Of a DNA stretch of 64,000 nucleotides, positions 32,750 to 41,930 are shown in pieces (position 1 is the stretch's first letter; every line of letters starts with the position of its first letter). The notes beneath the pieces were generated by a model. The model was not told the origin of the DNA. It did no database searches and saw only the letters and a program-made list of their open reading frames with translations. Source of the DNA: an uncultured Bacteroidales bacterium (lineage in GTDB: Bacteria; Bacteroidota; Bacteroidia; Bacteroidales; P3). Where the stretch lies: contig OMWJ01000007.1 of NCBI GenBank assembly GCA_900314725.1, forward strand, positions 32,163 to 96,162. Direction: 5' to 3'. A program made the position numbers and the translations under genes.

Positions 32750-35257
32750 CTATTCTGCTATTATTTTCTTTACTATCTTTTTATTTGACTTTGTATAGAA
32801 TATCGCATAGTAAATGCCTTTACTAAATGAAGAGAGGTCAATGGTTGAGGTCGGTTCTTTGTATTCTTTCAATGTTTTGCCCAATGAATTGACTAAGATT
32901 ATTCTGTCTATTTTTTCATTGTCTGTTTTGATAAATACCTTGTCTTTTGTTGGGTTAGGATATATTTCAATAGTATTTTCTTTGTTTATCTTATCCGAAA
33001 GGGAATTTTCTCCGATTCTGACACTTAGCACTTCGGTAAAGTCAGACGTGTCTCCAATATTACATATTGCACGTGCTTTTATAAGGAAAATATGATTAAC
33101 CTCCAAGTTTCTAAGAGTGAAGACAGGATTTATGGTTACTAAGGCTGTGTCCCAAGCCACAGCATAGTAATCTTTGTATACAACTTGCCAAACATTTACA
33201 CCTTCTTCTGTGTTCCATGTGGAGTAAAGCGATTCCCCATTGTCGGAATGCCACCAAATAGCAGAGAAATTTTGAGGAACAATGCAAATCTGTTCAATAT
33301 TTGGAGTTGTAACATCTATTTCCAGGCTGTCTATACTTGGATTTTCTCCGCAAATAGAGCGTAAGATAACTTTGTAGTTCTGTCCTGCTGATAGATTTTC
33401 AAAGCTATAAGAAGAATCAGTAATGGTAATGGATGAAAGAATAGCACCGTTATTGTCTTTTAGGGTTAATGACCAACTATTTACAAGATTGGTATCCTCC
33501 CAAGTAAGAGTAAATGACTCTGTCTCAAGATTGTTGATTGAAATATTCTGTGGTAGAGGACAACCCTCAGCAATTCTAAAGTTGGTAATATGTATTCCGT
33601 TTTCGTTATAAAAAGAACTGCTATCAATATTTAGTCTAAATACTACATCATCATAATAAACAAGCGAAGAGAGAGAATATATTTTGGTAGAAGGGTTATC
33701 TGTCGGAGAAATAGTAGTAAAATTCGTAAAGGTTTCGCCTCTGTCAGTAGATATTTCTAAATAAAAGAAGACAGGAGAAGAATAAACAAAGGACAATTCT
33801 CCGTAAGAAAGACTTGTTAAGTCAAATTTCTGGCTAAGGATGTTTTGATTTTCTATTCTCCAACATTGAGGAGCGAGGTATTCATGACCATAATTAAGTA
33901 CGGAGATTTCGTTTGTTTCTTCAAAAGGATAGGTTGAATTTTTGCTACAAGCAGTTTTTAGCGACAATATCTCTGACCAAGGGCTTGTAATTTCCTCGTG
34001 TGTGGATTTGATTCTGAAGAAATAATTGGTGTTTGCACTAAGGTTATTTATTAAGATTTGGTTTTCTTCAACCGATTGTTCATTCCATGTTTCATTGTTG
34101 TTCTCAGAAGTCCAACTTACTAAATAGTTTGTTGCATTTTCTACTAAGTCCCAAGAAATTAAAGCAGATGAGTCTGTAATAGTATAAGTGATGTTTTCTG
34201 GAATACCTAAGTCTATTATCGTTTTAAATGTAAGTATTTCTGAGAATAAACTCTCTTCGTATTGACATATAGCTTTTACTCTCACATCGTAATCTGTGTT
34301 GTCTTCTAAGCCGTAAAGTAGATAATTGTTCTCTATGTTTGGAACTGCAATCCAAGTCTCAGAGTCAGAACGCTTGTACTCCAAACTGAAATTCTCCTGC
34401 ATATAGGCAAAGTCCCAAGAAATCATTGCGGAAGAAGAGGTTATCTCGTTTGCTCTTAAGCTGTCGGGTACAGCACAATAACGTGAGGCAACTATTATAC
34501 TGTCTATCAAAAGAGGCATTGTTGGATTTTCTCCGTTTTTGTTTTCCCAAGCGAAGAATAATCTTTGTATAGATCCAGAAATATTTGAACCTAATTCAAA
34601 ATGAATGCTTTGCCAATTAGTATCTCCTTCTCCAAAAGATTCTCCTATTTGATATATATCACTTGGAAGATAATCTACACTTACGGAAGAGTAGGGGCTA
34701 AGAATAAAAATGCTGACTTTAGAAGTGTCTTCAATAACTTTTGAGCGATAAGATAAATCTATATAATTACTAACACTTGTATCTCCAACATCTATATCTA
34801 AAAAATAGTAAGCAAAAGTATTTGTATCTGAAGAATAAATGAAGCCTAAACTATCGGTTATTGTATTTTCTGTCAGATTAGTTTGAAAAGGAAGTGCTTT
34901 TGTTGAATTTATACATCTAATAAAAAGCCATCTCCAATCGCTTTCTGCACCATAGCAAAGACTACGAACAAGAAATTCATTCATTTCATAAGGAATAAGA
35001 TTGTAAAAGTCCTGTTCAAGATTCAAAGTACTAAATCTGGTGCCACAATCTTGAGGAAGTTTGCCTATAGTATCGCTTATTGCTTCAAAACCGAGAGCAT
35101 CTTCCAATCCATACCATTGGATAGTAACACTATTGTTGAAAAGATTAGTCGCAGATAAGTCTTTTACAGAATTGCAGACTACTTCTTCTTGCGCTGTAAC
35201 TTGATTATAAGGAAGCAATAGCACAACTGTTATTAAAAAATACAATACCTTGTTCAT
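32750..35257 (-). CDS. Fibronectin type III T9SS cargo protein
   Basis: The protein is 835 residues. A signal peptide (MNKVLYFLITVVLLLPYN to TAQ) leads into several fibronectin type III domains, seen as repeated strands such as SSAMISWDFA, DSSALISWDLVENATNYLVSW and ESFTLTWEDTN. Between these lie jelly-roll-like segments that could bind carbohydrate or protein. The C-terminal 75 residues form a type A T9SS sorting domain (NTIEIYPNPTKDKVFIKTDN to GIYYAIF). A surface or secreted adhesin-like role is inferred. No catalytic motif is visible. It is followed by no clear terminator before the next leftward gene. Confidence 0.88.
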   Translation of the reverse strand: MNKVLYFLITVVLLLPYNQVTAQEEVVCNSVKDLSATNLFNNSVTIQWYGLEDALGFEAISDTIGKLPQDCGTRFSTLNLEQDFYNLIPYEMNEFLVRSLCYGAESDWRWLFIRCINSTKALPFQTNLTENTITDSLGFIYSSDTNTFAYYFLDIDVGDTSVSNYIDLSYRSKVIEDTSKVSIFILSPYSSVSVDYLPSDIYQIGESFGEGDTNWQSIHFELGSNISGSIQRLFFAWENKNGENPTMPLLIDSIIVASRYCAVPDSLRANEITSSSAMISWDFAYMQENFSLEYKRSDSETWIAVPNIENNYLLYGLEDNTDYDVRVKAICQYEESLFSEILTFKTIIDLGIPENITYTITDSSALISWDLVENATNYLVSWTSENNNETWNEQSVEENQILINNLSANTNYFFRIKSTHEEITSPWSEILSLKTACSKNSTYPFEETNEISVLNYGHEYLAPQCWRIENQNILSQKFDLTSLSYGELSFVYSSPVFFYLEISTDRGETFTNFTTISPTDNPSTKIYSLSSLVYYDDVVFRLNIDSSSFYNENGIHITNFRIAEGCPLPQNISINNLETESFTLTWEDTNLVNSWSLTLKDNNGAILSSITITDSSYSFENLSAGQNYKVILRSICGENPSIDSLEIDVTTPNIEQICIVPQNFSAIWWHSDNGESLYSTWNTEEGVNVWQVVYKDYYAVAWDTALVTINPVFTLRNLEVNHIFLIKARAICNIGDTSDFTEVLSVRIGENSLSDKINKENTIEIYPNPTKDKVFIKTDNEKIDRIILVNSLGKTLKEYKEPTSTIDLSSFSKGIYYAIFYTKSNKKIVKKIIAE

Positions 35258-35285
35258 ATATATTTTGTTTTTTGTGTTCAGAATG

Positions 35286-35293
35286 CAAAGATA
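35286..35293 (-). promoter_or_regulatory. -7 element TATCTTTG of the FnIII gene
   Basis: The complement of 35286-35293 reads TATCTTTG, 29 bases upstream of the ATG at 35257. Confidence 0.55.
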
Positions 35294-35411
35294 ATAAAAT
35301 TTTTTGGAATTAAAGAATATTTTTGTTAAATATTTTTAATGATAATATTTGTTGATTATCAATAAATAATCAAAAGAGAAATAAAAAAAATCACAAAAAA
35401 AGAAGAAAAAA

Positions 35412-35442
35412 TTTGCTGTTAATAAAAAAAGTAGTAATTTTG
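35412..35442 (+). promoter_or_regulatory. tRNA operon promoter, TTTG-N19-TAATTTTG
   Basis: TTTG (35412-35415) and TAATTTTG (35435-35442) are exactly 19 bases apart, 30 bases before tRNA-Ser. It is one of the cleanest promoters in the window. Confidence 0.8.
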
Positions 35443-35472
35443 CATTCCCAATTCAGCGACAAACTTTATTAA

Positions 35473-35559
35473 GGAGAGGTGGGTGAGTGGCTGAAACCAA
35501 CAGTTTGCTAAACTGTCGTACCGATTTAGGTACCGGGGGTTCGAATCCCCCCTTCTCCG
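35473..35559 (+). tRNA. tRNA-Ser (anticodon GCT)
   Basis: It is a class II tRNA of 87 bases with acceptor GGAGAGG/CTTCTCC. The anticodon loop is TTGCTAA, with a long variable arm (GTACCGATTTAGGTAC) and T-loop TTCGAAT. CCA is not encoded. It reads AGC and AGT codons. Confidence 0.95.
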
Positions 35560-35602
35560 CAAAATAATAGGAGATGAAAGGGAAAAGTTCTTAGAGATAC
35601 AA

Positions 35603-35677
35603 CGGGGTATAGCGTAGTCCGGTTATCGCGCCACATTTGGGATGTGGAGGTCGTAAGTTCGAATCTTACTACCCCGA
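35603..35677 (+). tRNA. tRNA-Pro (anticodon TGG)
   Basis: The gene is 75 bases with acceptor CGGGGTA/TACCCCG and discriminator A. The anticodon stem is CCACA/TGTGG around loop TTTGGGA. The T-loop TTCGAAT is intact. CCA is not encoded. It is cotranscribed with the flanking tRNAs. Confidence 0.95.
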
Positions 35678-35706
35678 CTTAAAGAAAAGGCTTCGAGTCT
35701 TAAAAA

Positions 35707-35780
35707 GGTCTAATAGCTCAGCTGGATAGAGCAACTGCCTTCTAAGCAGTAGGTCGAAGGTTCGAATCCTTCTTAGATCA
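35707..35780 (+). tRNA. tRNA-Arg (anticodon TCT)
   Basis: The gene is 74 bases with acceptor GGTCTAA/TTAGATC and discriminator A. The anticodon loop is CTTCTAA. It reads AGA and AGG, common arginine codons in this A+T-rich genome. It is the last tRNA of the three-gene unit. Confidence 0.95.
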
Positions 35781-35797
35781 CAAACAGAAATCAAATG

Positions 35798-35831
35798 GCG
35801 ACTTAATTTTATTTAATTAGGTCGCTTTTTT
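35798..35831 (+). terminator. Terminator of the Ser-Pro-Arg tRNA operon
   Basis: An 11-bp stem (35798-35808 with 35815-35825, one G-T pair) is followed by TTTTTT. The leftward strand lacks a comparable T run. Confidence 0.85.
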
Positions 35832-37659
35832 ATTGAATTTCGTAGAAAATATTGTTGCTTTTTGATTTTATTAATTCAAATCTGTCTTTACGAATACCTT
35901 TATTTAAAAGATGTTTTTCTAAGACTTTGAGTATTTTTTCTTCTGAATATATATTTATTCTTGCATGCGCATTGTTGGAAATAAAGTTTAAGAAAGGATT
36001 AATGATTGAAATATATGTTTCTTGCGTGAAGTCTGTATTAGATTGGTTAAGATTAATGTTGTCTAAAAGCATAACTTGACCACTTTCTACAGGTTTTACA
36101 TACACAGATAGAGAATCTGCATTCTCTATTTTTGTTGCAGAGAACATATATCCTATTTTATTGAAAGTTAAAAAGTAATTATTTTCTTCTTGAAGAACTA
36201 AAGAGAAAGTAGGATTGTTTGGAGATACACCAATGTTATGAAAATTATTTTTTGTTACATTGAATAAATCCAAAGTAATATTTGTTTCTACATCAAAATT
36301 AACTACACCTTTTACTAATTTACATCTTTCGCTTGTCGCTTCTTTTGGTAAGAGAAAAGTAACAATAGAGGAGTGTCTGTCTTTTTCTAATTGTAGTGTA
36401 GTATAAGCTGTTTTGCCATCAAGCATTACTCCAATATTGCTTTCATAACCTTCTGTATTGATAGGATAGCCTATATTTTTTGGCTGTTCTTCTTTTGTGA
36501 GTTTTTTATAAAAAATATCTGTTCCGCCTATTGTTTTATGTCCGTTAGAAACAAAATATAATACTTCATCATCAAAAGAAAGGAAAGGAAAAGTTTCATC
36601 AAAAGGAGTATTTATTGCAGAACCTAAATTACGAGGTTCGCTCCATGTATCTTTATCTATTCTATTGGTTAGCCAAATGTCCATTCTTCCTTTTCCACCT
36701 TTACGATTTGAAACAAAAAACAGAGAGTTTCCGTCCCAAGTAACAAAAGGTTGAAGTTCATCAAATTCTTCTGTGTTAATGTTAATAGGTCTTGCTTCTG
36801 ACCAATAGTCTCCATATCTTTCACAATAAACAATATCCCATGATTTTTTATTTTGTACAGAAAAGAAAAGAAGATTATTATCTGCAGTAGTGCTTACTCT
36901 ACTTTCTTTTTTTGCAACGTTAAAAGGAGTAGGAAGAATTAATCCTCTATCATAATAAAAATCTGTATCTAAAGTTGCTTTGCCTGATTTGATTTCTTTT
37001 TTTAGAGTGGAAGAAGAAAGAAAACTATCTTTCACAGTATCCATTACAAATTCTTCTCTTATGAAATATATTTCCGAACTATCAGCAGTAATAAAAGGTT
37101 CAAAGTAATTACTTTTCTCTGCTAAGTATTCTATTCTTTTCGGATTAAAAGAAACGGGATTAGCAGTCGTTTTATAAAGAAAATCACTCCAATTTAAATA
37201 ATTTATAGCAGAAGATCGCAAGGAATCATACTCATCATATTCTTCAGACAAAGTCATAAAGTTTTGAAAATCTTCTTGTGCTTTTATATAGTTTTCATCG
37301 GAATAGTTGATTATCCCCAAATAATACCAAAGCAAAGGATGAGAAAAATCCTTACAAGTCTCTTCACACAAAGGGAAGTACTTTCTTATCATAGTAGGGT
37401 TATCATTATTAACGCCTATCATTCCCATTATGAAATACACAGAAGCAAAAGCTTCATCTTTTCTTATCATATCGGTAAGAATAAGAGATGATTTTTGATA
37501 TTTTCTGTCTTGAAATAGAGATAAAGCTTTTTGAAACTGCTTCTTTTGACCTTTAGTTATATCTTCTGAACAAGGATCATAATCAAAAAAACTTACCTTT
37601 TGTGCATACATAAGGGAAATAGAAAATAGTAACACAAAAAGTAAGTTTAATTTTTTCAT
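35830..37659 (-). CDS. TPR-PD40 exported protein, PorE-like
   Basis: The protein is 609 residues. A signal peptide (LLFVLLFSISLMYAQ) and a TPR-like helical region (about 30-165) are followed by PD40/WD40-like beta-propeller blades such as PFVTWDGNSLFFVSNRKGGKGRMDIW and FDDEVLYFVSNGHKTIGGTDIF. A carboxypeptidase-regulatory-like beta domain (about 425-510) and a short, degenerate OmpA-like C-terminus come last. The order matches PorE-type peptidoglycan-binding parts of T9SS, but the last domain is too diverged to confirm peptidoglycan binding. It is the third gene of a leftward unit with pyrE. Confidence 0.82.
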   Translation of the reverse strand: MKKLNLLFVLLFSISLMYAQKVSFFDYDPCSEDITKGQKKQFQKALSLFQDRKYQKSSLILTDMIRKDEAFASVYFIMGMIGVNNDNPTMIRKYFPLCEETCKDFSHPLLWYYLGIINYSDENYIKAQEDFQNFMTLSEEYDEYDSLRSSAINYLNWSDFLYKTTANPVSFNPKRIEYLAEKSNYFEPFITADSSEIYFIREEFVMDTVKDSFLSSSTLKKEIKSGKATLDTDFYYDRGLILPTPFNVAKKESRVSTTADNNLLFFSVQNKKSWDIVYCERYGDYWSEARPININTEEFDELQPFVTWDGNSLFFVSNRKGGKGRMDIWLTNRIDKDTWSEPRNLGSAINTPFDETFPFLSFDDEVLYFVSNGHKTIGGTDIFYKKLTKEEQPKNIGYPINTEGYESNIGVMLDGKTAYTTLQLEKDRHSSIVTFLLPKEATSERCKLVKGVVNFDVETNITLDLFNVTKNNFHNIGVSPNNPTFSLVLQEENNYFLTFNKIGYMFSATKIENADSLSVYVKPVESGQVMLLDNINLNQSNTDFTQETYISIINPFLNFISNNAHARINIYSEEKILKVLEKHLLNKGIRKDRFELIKSKSNNIFYEIQ

Positions 37660-37681
37660 AAATTCTATGTTGAAATTATGT

Positions 37682-38116
37682 TTAATTTATTCCATCTACT
37701 GATTTCTTAATGCCATCCATAAGAGTATTTAATCCGTTTTCTATTTGTTTTTTAAACATCATTAGAACCATAGCATTACCTTCAACATTACACTTCCCCT
37801 GCATTGTACAAGAGTAGTCATTTACTTTAGTGAAGATAAAATTCATTGCAAATGAAAAACCACCCATTATTTCCTTTTGATTCATTATTGTAATGTATTC
37901 AAAAGGTTTGCGATCTGTTATTTTTAGTTCTACTTCTACGTTTGCCATTCCATTCGCATCAACTTCAAAAGACAGAGTATCATACGAGCATTGAAAGTTT
38001 TTTATCTTTTCATTCGCTTCTGGCAATGCTCTAAGATTAGAAAAATCACTTAAAGCATAGAAAACTGCTTCTACAGGTTTGTTTAGTTCTATTATTTTTG
38101 TATCTATTTTTTTCAT
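37682..38116 (-). CDS. SRPBCC-fold protein
   Basis: The product is 144 residues with no signal peptide. The pattern NKPVEAVFYALSDFSNLRALP at the start, alternating strands, and a long C-terminal amphipathic helix (MFKKQIENGLNTLMDGIKKSV) are typical of the START/SRPBCC fold. That fold encloses a hydrophobic ligand pocket. The ligand is unknown. It lies 12 bases after pyrE and 22 bases before the PD40 gene. Confidence 0.8.
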   Translation of the reverse strand: MKKIDTKIIELNKPVEAVFYALSDFSNLRALPEANEKIKNFQCSYDTLSFEVDANGMANVEVELKITDRKPFEYITIMNQKEIMGGFSFAMNFIFTKVNDYSCTMQGKCNVEGNAMVLMMFKKQIENGLNTLMDGIKKSVDGIN

Positions 38117-38128
38117 AAGAAAAGATTA

Positions 38129-38773
38129 TTACATTCTATCATCGCTCCATTTTTCCGGATTTTCTCTCCATTTTTTCAGAGACTCAAGATTTTCTTCTGA
38201 AATATACTTTTCTGCTATTGCAACTTCTATTAATGTGCTGTAATTAGTGATAGTTTGTAAGGCAACATTCTTTTCCTCAAAGTTTTTCTTTGCAACTTCT
38301 AACTCGTAAGTAAAGATAGCGGCCATACCTTTTACATCACAGCCAGCATCTCTAAGAGCATCTACAGCCAACAAGCTACTTTTTCCTGTTGAAATTAAAT
38401 CTTCTATAACAAAAACAGTTTGACCTGGTTTAACATCACCTTCTATTTGATTTTTCATTCCATGACTTTTTGCCTCAGGACGAACATAGATAAATGGCTT
38501 GCCAAGATCCTGTGCAACCAATACTCCTTGAGCTATACCACCTGTTGCAACACCGGCGATTACATCAACATTTGAAAACATTTCATTAACGATAGATACG
38601 AATTGTTGTCTTAAATACGTTCTTATAGGTGGATAAGAAAGTGTAAGACGATTGTCGCAATAGATAGGAGACTTTCTTCCTGATGCCCAAGTAAAAGGAT
38701 TTTCTGGTGAAAGTTTTATAGCCTTGATGTCTAGTAGACAACGTGCGGCTTCCATAGCATTTTCTTTATTCAT
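38129..38773 (-). CDS. pyrE: Orotate phosphoribosyltransferase
   Basis: The enzyme joins orotate to PRPP to give OMP in pyrimidine synthesis. The product is 214 residues. The PRPP-binding motif FVIEDLISTGKSSL is near residue 125. The flexible-loop region has RPEAKSHGMKNQIEG and the orotate region FTWASGRKSPIYCDNR. No other pyr gene adjoins it. It heads a leftward unit whose promoter overlaps the start of the divergent Nudix gene. Confidence 0.96.
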   Translation of the reverse strand: MNKENAMEAARCLLDIKAIKLSPENPFTWASGRKSPIYCDNRLTLSYPPIRTYLRQQFVSIVNEMFSNVDVIAGVATGGIAQGVLVAQDLGKPFIYVRPEAKSHGMKNQIEGDVKPGQTVFVIEDLISTGKSSLLAVDALRDAGCDVKGMAAIFTYELEVAKKNFEEKNVALQTITNYSTLIEVAIAEKYISEENLESLKKWRENPEKWSDDRM

Positions 38774-38798
38774 AATTCAAAAATAAAACGTTAATATT

Positions 38799-39413
38799 AT
38801 GCAAAAGTACACAATTTTTAACAAACATAACACAATTTTAATAACAAAAACATCCAAAGAGGAGGATTTAAAAGATTATCAAAGGATTATAGACTGTGAT
38901 AAAGACGAGGTAGAACAAGAAGGTTTTTCTTTATTGTTTTCTGAAAAAGAGACGGAAAACATAGTCCTTGATTGTCATTCCCTTTCAGTAGAAGAGGTTT
39001 TTGCGAGGGCAACAAAAAATCTTTATCATGTTTTTGCAGCAGGAGGAATAGTTGAAAATGAAAACAAAGAACTTCTTTTTATGTTCAGAAATGGTTATTG
39101 GGATTTGCCAAAAGGTCATTGGGAATCGGGAGAAAGCCTTCCTTTTACAGCCAAACGAGAAGTTAGGGAAGAAACAGGTATAAAGGATTTGGAAATAATT
39201 GACTTTGTAGGAATAAGTTTTCATACCTATAATATGTATGGAAGACATGAAATCAAGCATACTTATTGGTATAGAATGAAAACTTCTTCAAAAGAAAGAC
39301 TTCTTCCACAAACAGAAGAAGGAATAAGAGAACTGCGTTGGATAAAGCAAGAGGATTTAGGCGAGGTCTTGAAACAAAGTTATCCTAATATAAGAAATAT
39401 CTTCTCAATGTAA
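38799..39413 (+). CDS. Nudix hydrolase
   Basis: The product is 204 residues. The Nudix box is complete: G-x5-E-x7-REVREETGI within GHWESGESLPFTAKREVREE. The first 75 residues form a separate N-terminal segment seen in some Bacteroidota Nudix proteins. The substrate is a nucleoside diphosphate derivative of unknown identity. It is divergent from pyrE with only 25 bases between the starts, and its first codons coincide with the pyrE promoter. Confidence 0.92.
   Translation: MQKYTIFNKHNTILITKTSKEEDLKDYQRIIDCDKDEVEQEGFSLLFSEKETENIVLDCHSLSVEEVFARATKNLYHVFAAGGIVENENKELLFMFRNGYWDLPKGHWESGESLPFTAKREVREETGIKDLEIIDFVGISFHTYNMYGRHEIKHTYWYRMKTSSKERLLPQTEEGIRELRWIKQEDLGEVLKQSYPNIRNIFSM
38802..38809 (-). 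promoter_or_regulatory. pyrE -7 element TACTTTTG inside the Nudix gene
   Basis: The complement of 38802-38809 reads TACTTTTG and immediately follows the Nudix ATG (38799-38801). Confidence 0.55.
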
Positions 39414-39458
39414 GAGTAGTTCAAAAGCTTATAATTCTTTCTTGCTTATATTTTTACA

Positions 39459-39872
39459 TTATAATAAGAAGTAGTTCAAAGCAATCTCGTAGGATTTGAG
39501 TCCAAAGCCTATAATGCTTCCTTTGCAGGCAGGAGCGATAAGGGAATGATGACGAAATTCTTCTCTTGCAAAAATATTAGAAATATGTACTTCCACAACA
39601 GGTGTTTCTATGCTGGAAATAGCATCCCTTAGGACTACAGAAGTATGAGTATAGCCGCCAGCATTGATGATAATAGCATCTGCTTTGCTTTCTTGTAGTT
39701 CATTAACCAATTCTCCTTCCACATTTGATTGAAAATAATCAATCTGAACTTGAGGATATTTTTTTCTTAACTCCTCCAAAAAAGTTAAGAAATCCCTTTC
39801 ACCATAAATATCTTTCTCTCTTTGTCCTAAAAGGTTAAGATTAGCTCCGTTTATAATCTCTATCCTATTCAT
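39459..39872 (-). CDS. aroQ: 3-dehydroquinate dehydratase, type II
   Basis: The enzyme dehydrates 3-dehydroquinate to 3-dehydroshikimate in the shikimate pathway. The product is 137 residues. It starts with INGANLNLLGQREKDIYG, which holds the catalytic loop with Arg and Tyr. INAGGYTHTSVVLRDAI and VEVHISNIFAREEFRHHS carry the remaining active-site residues. It overlaps the upstream thioredoxin-like gene by eight bases, so the two are cotranscribed. Confidence 0.96.
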   Translation of the reverse strand: MNRIEIINGANLNLLGQREKDIYGERDFLTFLEELRKKYPQVQIDYFQSNVEGELVNELQESKADAIIINAGGYTHTSVVLRDAISSIETPVVEVHISNIFAREEFRHHSLIAPACKGSIIGFGLKSYEIALNYFLL

Positions 39873-40362
39873 CTTCCAAATCCTCTCTATACATATTAAT
39901 ATATATTATTTTTTTTTCTTTGTCCAAAACAAACAATTCTGGTACTTTCCAAAGCAGACGTTTGATTATCTCTGCGTTTTGGCTACTATATACATTCAGC
40001 CATTGCTTAGGCATTTCCTTCTGTGTCTTTTGCCAAGTGAAGTAGTCTATATCAGGAGCTATGCTCAAGACAACAAGCGAATTCTCTTTGATTGCTTTGT
40101 TGATACGTTTATTTTTCTTTAGTTTTTTTATCTCTCCAATGCAATGCTCGCAGAAAGGATCATAGAAAAACAAGTAAATGCTATCCGCTTGCAAGGAATA
40201 AAGATTCTGTTTATTGATTGTGTCGTCTGCGGTTATGAAAGTAATGTCAAAAATATAAGTCTCTAAGTGCTGATTGTTGTATTTATCAAAGTAATTTATG
40301 TTTTCTTGTGAATAGGACAAGAAAACACAAAAACAGGATAATATAAAACAAATCAAACGCAT
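39865..40362 (-). CDS. Exported thioredoxin-like protein
   Basis: The product is 165 residues with a signal peptide (LICFILSCFCVFLSYSQ). The segment IYLFFYDPFCEHCIGEIKKLK places a CEHC active site after a strand, as in TlpA/DsbE-type thiol oxidoreductases. VPELFVLDKEKKIIYINMY near the end contains the expected cis-Pro region. A periplasmic redox role is inferred. It lies one base after the beta-CASP nuclease gene and overlaps aroQ. Confidence 0.82.
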   Translation of the reverse strand: MRLICFILSCFCVFLSYSQENINYFDKYNNQHLETYIFDITFITADDTINKQNLYSLQADSIYLFFYDPFCEHCIGEIKKLKKNKRINKAIKENSLVVLSIAPDIDYFTWQKTQKEMPKQWLNVYSSQNAEIIKRLLWKVPELFVLDKEKKIIYINMYREDLEDE

Positions 40363-40363
40363 A

Positions 40364-41767
40364 TTATATTTCTATCTTATCGTGTTTTGATGGGATAAAA
40401 ACATCTTTGAAGCCATTGGACTGAAGACTTTTTGCAAAGTTTCTCTGAGTTTTTTCTTCACCATGCACGACTATTACTTTCTTTACTTGATTTCTGTCCT
40501 GATGATCAATGAATTTTAATAACTCTTTGCAATCTGCATGAGCAGAATAAGATTCTAATTTTCTTATATCTGCCTTTACTTTGTGAGGTATTCCAAAAAT
40601 AGAAACCATTCTGTCTCCTTTCAGAATACGATAGCCTAATGTTGTCGGAGAACAATAACCTACTCCAAGTATGGTTGTTGATTTCTTCTCTATATTGTTT
40701 GCTATGTGGTGTTTTACTCTTCCTGCTTCCATCATTCCACTTGCCGAGATGATTATACAAGGCTCTGAGGAGAAATTTAATTCTTTACTTTCTTTTGAAG
40801 ATTGAATATATCGCAACTTATCAAAGCCAAATGGGTCTGGGTCTTGTCGCATAAATTCAATCATATCTTCATTGAAACTCTCGGTATGAAGTTTGAATAT
40901 ATTGGTAGCATTAACGCTTAAAGGAGAATCAACATATACATTTATATTAGGAAGTTTTCCTTCTTCCCATAGGGTATTCAGGGCAAAGATTATTTCTTGA
41001 GAACGTCCCACGGCAAAAGAAGGGATTATAAGTTTTCCTCGTTTTTGTATGCAAGTGTATTTAACAACATCCAAAAGGTCATCATCACTTTGGGTTACAG
41101 GTTTATGTTCCCTATCTCCATACGTTGATTCCATTATAATATAATCTGCTTGTGGAAACTGTTGAGGTTTTTTCAGTATTCTTCCTTCGTACCTGCCAAT
41201 ATCTCCTGTGAATGCAATGCGAACAGGCTCCTCTTGCCCATTCCTTTTTATTTTTAGGTTGCAGGTAGCACTTCCAAGAATATGACCATTGTCAGTAAAC
41301 ATAAGAGAAAAATCTCCAAACTTCATTTCTTTGTCGTATGGAATGGATACAAAATACTGCAAAGCCAAGCGAGCATCTTCTTCATTATATATTGGGGTTA
41401 TAGTGCTTTTGCCTTGCTTTTCTCTTTTCTTGTTAAAAGTTATGGTATCCAATTCTTGAATACGACCTGAATCAGGAAGCATTATTGCACACAAATCTCT
41501 TGTTGCTGGAGTGCAAAGAACAGTACCTCTAAAACCTTCTTTTATTATATAAGGTATAAGACCAGAATGATCTATATGTGCATGAGACAATATAAGATAA
41601 TCAACTTCTTGCGGATTAAATCCTAAATCTATATTGTCGTTATATGTTTCCAGACCCTTACCTTGATACAATCCGCAATCAAGAAGAATCTTTGTACCAT
41701 TGTCTGTTGTTATCAAGTGCTTACTTCCTGTTACTTCCTTTGTAGCACCTAAAAATTGTATAGTCAT
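40364..41767 (-). CDS. Beta-CASP metallo-beta-lactamase-fold nuclease
   Basis: The protein is 467 residues. The metal-binding motif LSHAHIDHSGLIP is near residue 60, followed by GHILGSATC and FTGDIGR. The beta-CASP insert contains PSFAVGRSQEIIFAL, and C-terminal motifs include SYSAHADCKEL and VVHGEEKTQ. This set is characteristic of RNA-processing nucleases related to CPSF73 and YsaA-like bacterial proteins. It is not RNase J, whose layout differs. It heads the leftward unit with the thioredoxin-like gene and aroQ. Confidence 0.93.
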   Translation of the reverse strand: MTIQFLGATKEVTGSKHLITTDNGTKILLDCGLYQGKGLETYNDNIDLGFNPQEVDYLILSHAHIDHSGLIPYIIKEGFRGTVLCTPATRDLCAIMLPDSGRIQELDTITFNKKREKQGKSTITPIYNEEDARLALQYFVSIPYDKEMKFGDFSLMFTDNGHILGSATCNLKIKRNGQEEPVRIAFTGDIGRYEGRILKKPQQFPQADYIIMESTYGDREHKPVTQSDDDLLDVVKYTCIQKRGKLIIPSFAVGRSQEIIFALNTLWEEGKLPNINVYVDSPLSVNATNIFKLHTESFNEDMIEFMRQDPDPFGFDKLRYIQSSKESKELNFSSEPCIIISASGMMEAGRVKHHIANNIEKKSTTILGVGYCSPTTLGYRILKGDRMVSIFGIPHKVKADIRKLESYSAHADCKELLKFIDHQDRNQVKKVIVVHGEEKTQRNFAKSLQSNGFKDVFIPSKHDKIEI

Positions 41768-41793
41768 AGTTTTTTTTCAAAATTTAAGCACTG

Positions 41794-41801
41794 CAAATTT
41801 A
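41794..41801 (-). promoter_or_regulatory. -7 element TAAATTTG of the beta-CASP unit
   Basis: The complement of 41794-41801 reads TAAATTTG, 27 bases upstream of the ATG. A second match, TAACTTTG, lies far upstream (complement of 42208-42215). Confidence 0.5.
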
Positions 41802-41930
41802 CACAAATTTTAGAAACTGAATATATTCACTGCAAGAAAATAGTAATCTTCTGTTTATTTATGGAGGCAATAATACCCCAACGTTCTCCCAAAATCAAGT
41901 TTTTTTGAGAGGGGATAAGGCAAATCAGCA

